Of a DNA stretch of 49,373 bases, positions 34,067 to 41,129 are shown piece after piece; the first letter of the stretch is position 1; each line of letters starts with the position of its first letter. A program made the translations under genes and the position numbers. The notes under the pieces are model-generated. The model saw nothing but the letters and a program-made list of their open reading frames with translations, made no database searches and was not told the origin of the DNA. The DNA is from an uncultured Porphyromonadaceae bacterium (GTDB lineage Bacteria > Bacteroidota > Bacteroidia > Bacteroidales > Muribaculaceae), in the NCBI GenBank assembly GCA_905202215.1, contig CAJKRG010000016.1, positions 1 to 49,373 of the forward strand. Reading direction: 5' to 3'.

Positions 34067-35059
34067 ATGGCAGTAACATTGGCAGAAATCACCAAGCTGC
34101 GCGGCCTTACCGGCGCCGGCATGATGGACTGCAAAAAAGCCCTCATCGAGTCGAACGGCGACATGGACGCCGCTGTTGAAGTACTCCGCAAAAAAGGCCA
34201 GGCTATCGCCGCCAAGCGTGAAGACCGCGAGGCAGCCGAAGGCTGTGTTCTCGCCAAGAACGAAGGCGATTTCGCCGCTATCGTGGCTCTCTGCTGCGAG
34301 ACAGACTTCGTTGCAAAGAACGCAAGCTTCGTAGCTCTCACCCAGACTATCCTCGACGCGGCTATCGCCAACCGTATAAAGTCGCTCGACGAACTCAAGG
34401 AAATGAATCTCGACGGCCGTTCTGTAGCCGACCATATCACCGACGAAACCGCCAAGACCGGCGAAAAGATCGAGCTCGGCCGCTACGAATACCTCGAAGC
34501 CGCTTCGACTACTTCTTACAACCACCTCGGCAACCACCTTTCGACCATCGCAGGTTTCAACCTCGAAGGCGTTGACTATCAGGTAGGCCGTGACGTTGCA
34601 ATGCAGATCGCCTCGATGAACCCCGTTGCTATCGACCGCGACAGCGTTTCTGAAGATATCAAGACTTCGGAATATAACGTGGCTGTTGAGAAGACCAAGG
34701 AAGAGCAGGTGAAGAAAGCCGTTGAAGCCGCCCTCAAGAAAGCAGGCATCAACCCCAACCTCGTCGACAGTGAAGACCACATCTCCAGCAACATCGCCAA
34801 GGGATGGCTCACCGAAGACGAAGCTGCCAAGGCTCGTGTAATCATCGCCGAGACCGCTGCTGCAAAGGCTGCAAACCTTCCCGAACAGATGATTCAGAAC
34901 ATTGCCAACGGCCGTCTCAACAAGTTCTTCAAGGAATCTTGCCTCATGGAACAGGAATTCGTAAAAGACGGAAACCTCACCATCGGCCAGTACCTCGAAC
35001 AGAGCCAGAAAGGTCTCGTTGTAGTAAGCTTCAAGCGCGTAAACCTCAACCAGGACTAA
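34067..35059 (+). CDS. tsf: Translation elongation factor Ts
   Basis: The 330-residue protein begins with the UBA-like domain VTLAEITKLRGLTGAGMMDCKKAL (shown as a block at residues 3-26) that docks on EF-Tu, followed by the dimerisation core with ETDFVAKN near residue 84. The later part (GRDVAMQIASMNP, EQSQKGLVVVSFKRV) completes the fold. It exchanges GDP for GTP on EF-Tu. It ends the ribosomal cluster and is followed by a strong terminator. Confidence 0.97.
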   Translation: MAVTLAEITKLRGLTGAGMMDCKKALIESNGDMDAAVEVLRKKGQAIAAKREDREAAEGCVLAKNEGDFAAIVALCCETDFVAKNASFVALTQTILDAAIANRIKSLDELKEMNLDGRSVADHITDETAKTGEKIELGRYEYLEAASTTSYNHLGNHLSTIAGFNLEGVDYQVGRDVAMQIASMNPVAIDRDSVSEDIKTSEYNVAVEKTKEEQVKKAVEAALKKAGINPNLVDSEDHISSNIAKGWLTEDEAAKARVIIAETAAAKAANLPEQMIQNIANGRLNKFFKESCLMEQEFVKDGNLTIGQYLEQSQKGLVVVSFKRVNLNQD

Positions 35060-35079
35060 TCCTCCGGTCATAAAAAATC

Positions 35080-35120
35080 AACAGCGAGGACGCACCCATC
35101 CCGGGCGTGTCCTCGCTGTT
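35080..35120 (+). terminator. Strong intrinsic terminator after tsf
   Basis: AACAGCGAGGAC (35080-35091) and GTCCTCGCTGTT (35109-35120) form a perfect 12-bp stem 20 bp after the tsf stop, followed by GTTATAT. It separates the ribosomal cluster from the AT-rich island. Confidence 0.8.
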
Positions 35121-35129
35121 GTTATATAG

Positions 35130-35226
35130 TGCCCTATGTTCAACTCCGACAGAGTTGATTCGTCGTGGGGCATACAAATACCCGGGTCGCGGGCACCTGT
35201 CTGCACGTCTTGAGCCGGGCATAGCC
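35130..35226. repeat. Palindromic REP-like element beside the AT-rich island
   Basis: TGCCC (35130-35134) pairs with GGGCA (35168-35172) around an inner hairpin CAACTC/GAGTTG (35141-35146, 35152-35157); a further GC-rich part (CCCGGG, CGCGGGCACC, GCCGGGCATAG) follows to 35226. The style resembles dispersed palindromic repeats seen in many Bacteroidota genomes. I see no second copy in the window, so repeat status is an inference. Confidence 0.4.
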
Positions 35227-35243
35227 TTTTTTACCTCTCGAAC

Positions 35244-36278
35244 TTAATGATTGTTTTTGGCGATATTTCTATTGGATTTTGGAATGAGAATCTTAATATC
35301 TTGGTTGGAGTTTATTTTTAAATTAGATATTGGATTGAAACGAATGCACTTAGTTTTCTTTGCATTCATTCTCTCCTTTATAGAACATTGATTAGAGGCC
35401 GTATTGCTGCTATGATGTTGGCATATGGTACAATATTCGATGTCAAGGCCTTGTTTAAATGCTATATAGGCTGCTAAATCTCTAGTTATCCGCTGTGTCG
35501 AGGCTAATAGGCATTGACACTTTTCGGGGGCCAACATATCCCAATTAAGACATTTCACCAATTCATCAGAATGGCTTATTTTATTGGAATCTATCCAAAA
35601 TAGATATATGTTTTTCTGGAACTCAAGTGGGGGGGTATCATCTGAATGATTAAAATTATAGAATTTTATAAGTTCGTTATACTCAGGATGCCTTTTAAAA
35701 AAATCCTTACTTGAAAATAAAGAAATTAAGTGGTCTATGTCCTCTTCATGTCGTATTTCTATTTCTATGATTGGAAGATTGGAATTAATTTTTTCTTCTG
35801 TGCATTTATGTGTAACGTAAATCTCGATTAATATGGATTTCTCTTTACATACATGGGGCAAAAGAAGATCGGCTCGAAAATCTTCTATTTTTGTTTCATC
35901 TATGCATCTCTTATATTCTTTTTTTATGTTAACGGTCTTATTAATTGTCCATTGACATGCCATAGGTAAGTTAACCGGACAATTATTATTTGAACATATA
36001 ACTTTGGAAGGAATCGTTATATAAAATTCGTTAGAGGAGTTGAAGAATTGCATAAAACGTATTTTGGCAAGCTTGTGTAGATAACTTTCATGCGAGCAAT
36101 TATCGTTATCATTTTCGTGTGCAAAATATTTTATTCTCTCTTTTCCCTCTCGAATTATCATTATATTTCCGCATTCGATGCAATGATAGTTTATATTTTT
36201 ATCATTAATGGCTTCATCTATATGGATAAGATTGCCTGTTTCATCTAATGCGAAAGGATATTTGCGTTCTCGTTTCAT
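35244..36278 (-). CDS. CoiA-like protein with zinc-ribbon and nuclease-like core
   Basis: A 344-residue cytosolic protein from an AT-rich stretch. Its N-terminal part (YHCIECGNIMIIREG.. then RIKYFAHEND..CSHESYLHKLAK, residues about 31-75) matches the pattern of CoiA-like proteins: a CxxC zinc motif followed by FAH and SxxHLxLK-type residues. The middle contains FRADLLL and ILIEIYVTHKC (about 118-143), which fits a PD-(D/E)xK-like core (Asp, then Glu-x-Tyr). More Cys pairs occur later (residues about 265-300). CoiA acts in competence-related DNA handling in Gram-positives; related proteins occur in mobile regions with unknown roles. The nuclease assignment is tentative. Confidence 0.55.
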   Translation of the reverse strand: MKRERKYPFALDETGNLIHIDEAINDKNINYHCIECGNIMIIREGKERIKYFAHENDNDNCSHESYLHKLAKIRFMQFFNSSNEFYITIPSKVICSNNNCPVNLPMACQWTINKTVNIKKEYKRCIDETKIEDFRADLLLPHVCKEKSILIEIYVTHKCTEEKINSNLPIIEIEIRHEEDIDHLISLFSSKDFFKRHPEYNELIKFYNFNHSDDTPPLEFQKNIYLFWIDSNKISHSDELVKCLNWDMLAPEKCQCLLASTQRITRDLAAYIAFKQGLDIEYCTICQHHSSNTASNQCSIKERMNAKKTKCIRFNPISNLKINSNQDIKILIPKSNRNIAKNNH

Positions 36279-36287
36279 GATGAATTA

Positions 36288-36767
36288 TCAATATATGCGT
36301 TTTATCCAGCGTTTGTTGTAGGAAAGGCCCCATTGAACGTGCCATGTTCGACCAGATGCTTTATCCAGTAATATGAATTGATACATATTTTGAGTAGGAT
36401 ATAATTCAAATGAGTTTACTGTGTTGTATAAAGAGAGGTTTTCACTATTGATGCATGTGGAGAATTCTTTGTCTTCATCTAACGACCATTGAACTTGCTC
36501 AATTTTACCGGTCTATGTATCAAGCTTAAGTAGATTATACATATTTTCTGTTTGATACATCTTATATCTGTTTCTTGACTCTGCCATGCTTAGTTTTACC
36601 GAGTTGTAAATAAGTTCATCGATTTCTGTAACAATCGAATCAAGGTGAGATATAAGTTCTTTCTCTGATACTGTAACAGAATCATTTCGTATAGGTGAGA
36701 TAGAATCGGTTTGCGCAAATCCGAAGAGTGGTAATAAAGTCAATAATGTAAACAGAAAATTTTTCAT
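36288..36767 (-). pseudogene. Secreted Bacteroidota-type protein interrupted by an in-frame amber codon
   Basis: Starting at 36767, codons 1-84 encode a signal peptide (MKNFLFTLLTLLPLFGFAQ) and a helical segment ending NMYNLLKLDT. Codon 85 (36515-36513) is TAG. Reading on in the same frame gives T-G-K-I-E-Q-V-Q-W-S-L-D-E-D and a further 60 residues to ...W-H-V-Q-W-G...K-R-W-I-K-R-I-Y and TGA at 36288-36290, with no other stop. The two halves carry related repeats, NMYNLLKLDT.TGKIEQVQWS and NMYQFILLDKASGRTWHVQWG, the arrangement of a familiar family of small Bacteroidota hypothetical proteins. The amber codon thus splits one gene of 159 codons that ends 9 bp before the CoiA-like gene. It is probably a nonsense mutation; suppression or read-through is possible. 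Confidence 0.8.
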
Positions 36768-36822
36768 GCGTATTTACTCGTTATTATTTAATATGCTATG
36801 AATATAGGTTATCGTTGATGAT

Positions 36823-37317
36823 TCAGATGTCTACAAGGTCGATTTTTTTGCCTAATGCGGCAGCGATTTTTGATAATATATCTATGCCGACTGAATGTTT
36901 TCCATTTTCTATTTTACTTAGATTGCCGGCATCGATTCCGACTAATTTGGCTAGATCACGGGCTTCGATTCCTTTCTCTTCTCTGATTTCTCGTATTCTT
37001 GTTCCAATTCGGATACGGTCATTCTGTCGGTTTCCCGGACTCATACCGAATGAGGTGATGGCATTTAAATGGAGTGCACGCCAAATTTTATTGTACATTT
37101 CTTCTTTATCTTCCGAATAACAGTTATCGAAAATATACTCCAATACATGTAGTTCATATTTTCGAGTTTCCTCGCTTAGGTAGGTTCCTATTTGACATGC
37201 AATAAGAAAACTTTCGCCGTCTGGGGCGATCACTTCCACCAATCTTGAATTGATTATTCGAGCTTGCGATTTACATTTTATCTCCAAGAATTTTTCTATT
37301 TCTTTGTTCTTGAACAT
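36823..37317 (-). CDS. XRE-family transcriptional regulator
   Basis: The 164-residue protein has a C-terminal helix-turn-helix (residues about 103-160: IRIGTRIREIREEKGIEARDLAKLVGIDAGNLSKIENGKHSVGIDIL as a run of helices) preceded by a 95-residue N-terminal domain of mixed strands that may sense a ligand or mediate oligomerisation. I do not recognise the N-terminal domain. The gene is the first minus-strand gene of the AT-rich island, and its own promoter overlaps CAATTG-centred repeats, so negative autoregulation is likely. It may also control the two genes downstream. Confidence 0.8.
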   Translation of the reverse strand: MFKNKEIEKFLEIKCKSQARIINSRLVEVIAPDGESFLIACQIGTYLSEETRKYELHVLEYIFDNCYSEDKEEMYNKIWRALHLNAITSFGMSPGNRQNDRIRIGTRIREIREEKGIEARDLAKLVGIDAGNLSKIENGKHSVGIDILSKIAAALGKKIDLVDI

Positions 37318-37367
37318 GTATAATATGGAATTATGTCGTAAAATCTATTTGTGAATGTTTGGTGATG

Positions 37368-37398
37368 CAAAATTAGAAATAAAAAATCAATTGGCAAA
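37368..37398 (-). promoter_or_regulatory. Promoter of the XRE regulator gene
   Basis: Minus-strand TTTG (plus 37395-37398), 19-nt spacer, TAATTTTG (plus 37368-37375), a perfect Bacteroidota pattern. Predicted start about 37364, leader about 46 nt. Confidence 0.8.
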
Positions 37399-37440
37399 TA
37401 TTACAATTGAAAATTTGTTTTTATTACAATTGAAAACTTG
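37386..37440. promoter_or_regulatory. CAATTG-centred direct repeats, likely XRE operator
   Basis: ATTACAATTGAAAATTTG (37400-37417) is repeated as ATTACAATTGAAAACTTG (37423-37440), 17 of 18 bases identical, period 23. A third, degenerate CAATTG lies at 37388-37393, inside the spacer of the XRE promoter. The sites flank the -33 box, so a bound regulator would block the polymerase. Confidence 0.6.
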
Positions 37441-37544
37441 ATCGAATCATCTAAAAGTATTGATGATATATGATTTGGTCGTGCGTAAGTGAGGTTTATC
37501 AAAAAATGGTAGAAAAGCAGGCACAAAATTTGGGTGATGATTGT

Positions 37545-37552
37545 TAATTTTG
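37545..37552 (+). promoter_or_regulatory. Candidate -7 box abutting recR
   Basis: TAATTTTG matches TAnnTTTG but lies only 4 nt before the recR ATG, implying a nearly leaderless mRNA. There is no good -33 box at the right distance, so this may be chance. Confidence 0.35.
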
Positions 37553-37556
37553 CAGT

Positions 37557-38174
37557 ATGGAACAGGAATTTTCATCGGTTTTGCTCGAGAACGCGGTGTC
37601 GTCTCTGTCGCGTCTGCCCGGCGTAGGGCGCAAGACGGCGCTCCGGTTCGCGCTTCATCTTCTGCGTCGTGAAGAAAACGAGGCGGTCGGTATTGGCGAA
37701 GCTATCATAAATCTGCGCAAGGGCATACGCTATTGCTCTGTGTGCCATAATATCAGCGAAGAGACGGTCTGTCCGATCTGCTCGTCGCCGAAGCGGCGTC
37801 GCTCGCTTGTATGCGTGGTCGAGAATGTGCGCGATGTGATGAGCATAGAGGCTACGGGCCGTTATGACGGGGTATATCATGTGCTTGGGGGCTTGATATC
37901 ACCTATCGACGGTCTTGGCCCCGACTCTCTCGAAATAGCGTCGTTGATCGAACGTATCAAAGAGGGCGGAATCGATGAGATCATTCTTGCTACCGGTGCG
38001 ACTGTCGAGGCCGATACCACAGACTTCTATATATACCGTCTGATACGCCGCAGCGGCAGCGATGTGAAAGTGACACAGCTTGCCCGCGGTGTGGCCGTAG
38101 GCAACGAAATAGAATATACCGACGAGGCGACGCTCGCGCGTTCGCTCGTCGACAGAACTCCGTTTACAGTATGA
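37557..38174 (+). CDS. recR: Recombination mediator protein RecR
   Basis: The 205-residue protein works with RecF and RecO to load RecA at single-strand gaps. It has the N-terminal helix-hairpin-helix (LSRLPGVGRKTALRFALHLL), a four-Cys zinc motif (CSVCHNISEETVCPIC, residues 58-73), and the Toprim domain (VCVVENVRDVMSIEATGRYDGVYHVLGG). The start at 37557 matches the usual RecR N-terminus (S-V-L-L-E-x-A-V). Its stop overlaps the following acetyltransferase start by 4 bp, so the two are translationally coupled. Confidence 0.96.
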   Translation: MEQEFSSVLLENAVSSLSRLPGVGRKTALRFALHLLRREENEAVGIGEAIINLRKGIRYCSVCHNISEETVCPICSSPKRRRSLVCVVENVRDVMSIEATGRYDGVYHVLGGLISPIDGLGPDSLEIASLIERIKEGGIDEIILATGATVEADTTDFYIYRLIRRSGSDVKVTQLARGVAVGNEIEYTDEATLARSLVDRTPFTV

Positions 38175-38692
38175 CTCTCTCCAACGACAAGGTTTCTCTG
38201 CGGGCTCCGGAACCTTCGGATCTCGATTTTCTTTTTCTCCTCGAGAATGATCCCGATGCGGCAGGCAACGGGATTCTGACGGCTCCCGTAAGCCGTCAGC
38301 AGATGTGGAATTATATCAACAGTTATTCCGCCGACATATTCGCTACCGGCGAACTGCGTCTTGTCATTGTCGACAATGCTTCGGGCAATGCCGTCGGCGC
38401 GATAGACCTGTGTGATTTCAGCGCGCGCGACCGCCGTGCTTTTGTCGGTATAGCCATCGACAGCTCGTGCCGGCGTCAGGGTTTCGGCAGATCGGCGCTC
38501 GCGCTATTGTGCAGCTATGCCTCCGCGACGATAGGGCTGCATTCACTGGCAGCTTCCGTTGCCGCAGACAACGTCGCCTCGCGAGTTCTTTTCACATCAT
38601 GCGGTTTCCGCTCGTGCGGACGGCTGCGCTCATGGGTGCGCCAGGGCAATACTTATGAAGACGCTCAGCTGTATCAGATACTTTTCCAATAG
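38171..38692 (+). CDS. GNAT-family N-acetyltransferase
   Basis: A 173-residue GNAT enzyme of the RimJ/RimL-like acetyltransferase_3 type: N-terminal VSLRAPEPSDLDFLFLLENDP, central GAIDLCDFSARDRRAFVGIAID, acetyl-CoA binding SCRRQGFGRSALALLCSYA, and AADNVASRVLFTSCGFRSCGRLRSW. It transfers acetyl from acetyl-CoA to an amine; the acceptor is unknown (ribosomal protein termini and polyamines are known for relatives). It overlaps recR by 4 bp. Confidence 0.88.
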   Translation: MTLSNDKVSLRAPEPSDLDFLFLLENDPDAAGNGILTAPVSRQQMWNYINSYSADIFATGELRLVIVDNASGNAVGAIDLCDFSARDRRAFVGIAIDSSCRRQGFGRSALALLCSYASATIGLHSLAASVAADNVASRVLFTSCGFRSCGRLRSWVRQGNTYEDAQLYQILFQ

Positions 38693-38790
38693 CATAAGAA
38701 TGACTTGCGGGTGAGCGGGAGCGTAGACCGGCTCAGGTCGTGTTAATTATTTTTAGGTATTAAGGCAATCGCCGCATTCGGAATATTTTG

Positions 38791-38798
38791 TAACTTTG
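38791..38798 (+). promoter_or_regulatory. Candidate -7 box for the C11 protease cluster
   Basis: TAACTTTG fits TAnnTTTG and lies 6 nt before the ATG at 38805. The -33 region is poor. If used, the mRNA has almost no 5' leader. Confidence 0.4.
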
Positions 38799-38804
38799 TA
38801 AGTT

Positions 38805-39965
38805 ATGAAAAGATTCCGCGCACTTTTGATATTTATGGCAGCATCGGCTGTGTCGTTTGTTTCGTGTAAGAAGGACGAACCGGCTCCTCCTGAGCCATCA
38901 CAGGTTCCGCGTACGGTGCTTGTGTATATGGCCGCCAACAATAATCTTGGCAGCAATCAGTTCGACGCCATGGATATAGCTGAAATGAAGACCGGTGCCG
39001 ACAAAGGATATACGGGCGACGGTCGTCTGCTTGTATATCATGCTCCTTACAATAAAGATCCGCTCATGCTTGAGATCAGGAAAGGCCGCATAGATACTCT
39101 TAAGACCTATGACCGCGGTCTGATGTCGGTTGATGCCGCGCGTATGCGACAGGTCTTTGCCGATGTGAAGGCTCTTGCTCCTGCCGATGATTACGGACTT
39201 ATATTATGGAGCCATGGCACAGGCTGGATTCACGATGGTATTGCCGGCGATACCCGTCAGCGTTCCTTCGGCGAGGAGCATGGCCGGAAGATGAACACAT
39301 CGACACTGGCGTCTGTTATAGAGGAAGCTCCGCTTGAATTCGGTTTCCTGTATTTCGACTGTTGTTATATGATGAGTATCGAGAGTCTGTATGAATTGCG
39401 ACGTGCCGTTCCGCTTATTGCAGGCAGTGCCACCGAACTACCGTCGCCCGGAATGCCGTACGATCTTAATGTGTCGCGTTTTTTCGCTACTCCTGAGGCA
39501 GATGTCATCGGAGCGGCAACCAATACTTACGAAACTTATGATTCGTATACGGGTCAGGATCGAACATGCACTATGAGCGTTGTGCGCACCGACGGAATCT
39601 CCCGTCTCGCCGAAGTCTCAAGGACTATCTTCGAGGAATGCGGAGGAGGTATGCCCGACGGCTATGTTCCCCAGCGTTTCAGCTATACATCGGTTTCCTC
39701 ATGCAAATATTTCGATTTCAAGGATTATATGCATGAACTGTGCCGTCGCGCCGGGCGTAGTGATCTTTTGGAGGCGTTTGACGCCGCTTTCGACGGTGTT
39801 GTGCTTTATTCCGCGGCTACGCCAAAACTATGGAATGCCGTAGATCTCGACCGGCATAACGGAATCTCCACATATATACTCAGAGATGCCACATCTGCGA
39901 ATACCGGCAATTACAATCTTCTTGAATGGTATGCCGATGTTGCGTCCGTCATAAAATTTGAATAA
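38805..39965 (+). CDS. Clostripain-family (C11) cysteine protease lipoprotein
   Basis: A 386-residue lipoprotein (lipobox VSFVSCKKDE) with a linker rich in Pro and the C11 caspase-like core: RTVLVYMAANNNLG strand, catalytic His in ILWSHGTGW (about residue 136) and catalytic Cys in YFDCCYMMSIE (about 185). C11 peptidases of Bacteroidota cleave after Arg or Lys and may act as activators of other proteins or toxins, as described for fragipain-like enzymes; that role is inferred, not shown. It is followed directly (no gap) by an MscS-type channel gene. Confidence 0.88.
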   Translation: MKRFRALLIFMAASAVSFVSCKKDEPAPPEPSQVPRTVLVYMAANNNLGSNQFDAMDIAEMKTGADKGYTGDGRLLVYHAPYNKDPLMLEIRKGRIDTLKTYDRGLMSVDAARMRQVFADVKALAPADDYGLILWSHGTGWIHDGIAGDTRQRSFGEEHGRKMNTSTLASVIEEAPLEFGFLYFDCCYMMSIESLYELRRAVPLIAGSATELPSPGMPYDLNVSRFFATPEADVIGAATNTYETYDSYTGQDRTCTMSVVRTDGISRLAEVSRTIFEECGGGMPDGYVPQRFSYTSVSSCKYFDFKDYMHELCRRAGRSDLLEAFDAAFDGVVLYSAATPKLWNAVDLDRHNGISTYILRDATSANTGNYNLLEWYADVASVIKFE

Positions 39966-41084
39966 ATGATAATACTTCAGATACCGGATACTCCGGTAGC
40001 TCTTCCGGATTCAGTGCCGAGCCGTCATCAGGAAATCGAAATGCTCAAGTCGCTGCCTTTCGACGAACTGATGGAGCGACTGGTCTCGTCGATGGTCACA
40101 TTTGCCGTCAATCTCGGCATTGCCATACTGGTATTTTATGTAGGCCAGCTTATAATCAAAAAGATATATAAGTTGGTCAACGGAGTGTTCCTGCGTCGCA
40201 ATATCGACGATTCGCTTGCTTCTTTCATTCTCAGTCTTGTCAGAATTGTACTTTATTTCATTCTGATTGTGACCGTTGTCGGTATTCTCGGAATAGAAAC
40301 ATCGTCGTTTCTCGCTATATTTGCCTCTGCCGGCGTTGCAATAGGTATGGCTCTGAGCGGAACGTTGCAGAATTTTGCGGGCGGTGTGCTCATCCTGCTT
40401 CTCAAGCCTTACAAAGTCGGCGATTATGTCGAGGTGCAGGGGTATGCAGGCACCGTGCGTGAAATCCAGATTTTTCATACCGTCATCACGACTCCCGATA
40501 ATAAATCGATCATCATTCCCAACGGTGGTCTGAGTACAGGATCGATAAACAACTACTCGAGACTCGACTATCGGCGTGTCGACTGGACGGTGAGCATATC
40601 ATACGGCGATTCCGTCGAGGCCGCCCGTGCTAAAATTCTGGAAATATTGAGAGCCGACAGCCGTGTGGTCGAGAAATATGTGGAAGACGACCGTTCGCGG
40701 CGTCGGGCGGAGGCCAACGAGAAGAAACAGGAAGAGATTGCTTCCGGCATAGCTTCGGCACCTGAAGAGAAAAAGCCGCTGAAAGGCTGGAAACGTTTCT
40801 TCAGCCGCAAGCGCGAGGAGGCTATCAAAAAACTGGAGGATGACAACGATATGATGTTCGCTTTCGAGAAAAAAGAAGTAGATCGCTCGCCTTCAGTCCA
40901 TGTAGCCGCGCTTGCTTCAAGTTCGGTCGATCTGAAAGTTACTGCATGGACATTCACCGACAACTACTGGGGACTTTTCTACGATATCAATGAAAAAATT
41001 CTCGCCGAACTTCCCGATGCCGGGATCAATTTCCCTTTCCCGCAGCTCGATGTCCACGTTACACGTCCCGGCTCTCCCGGCTAA
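39966..41084 (+). CDS. MscS-family mechanosensitive channel with inserted charged loop
   Basis: The 372-residue protein contains the MscS pore helix and beta-domain (IFASAGVAIGMALSGTLQNFAGGVLILLLKPYKVGDYVEVQGYAGTV as consecutive blocks, residues about 112-165) and three membrane helices before it. After the usual DSRVVEKY of the C-terminal alpha/beta domain, about 65 strongly charged residues are inserted (near 240-305) before the domain resumes with SVHVAALASSSVDLKVTAW and ends FPFPQLDVHV. It releases solutes on hypo-osmotic shock. Its ATG follows the C11 protease stop immediately. Confidence 0.9.
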   Translation: MIILQIPDTPVALPDSVPSRHQEIEMLKSLPFDELMERLVSSMVTFAVNLGIAILVFYVGQLIIKKIYKLVNGVFLRRNIDDSLASFILSLVRIVLYFILIVTVVGILGIETSSFLAIFASAGVAIGMALSGTLQNFAGGVLILLLKPYKVGDYVEVQGYAGTVREIQIFHTVITTPDNKSIIIPNGGLSTGSINNYSRLDYRRVDWTVSISYGDSVEAARAKILEILRADSRVVEKYVEDDRSRRRAEANEKKQEEIASGIASAPEEKKPLKGWKRFFSRKREEAIKKLEDDNDMMFAFEKKEVDRSPSVHVAALASSSVDLKVTAWTFTDNYWGLFYDINEKILAELPDAGINFPFPQLDVHVTRPGSPG

Positions 41085-41129
41085 ATTTTTCCGCTTTTAT
41101 TGAGTAATATTCATCATAAACCGACATAA

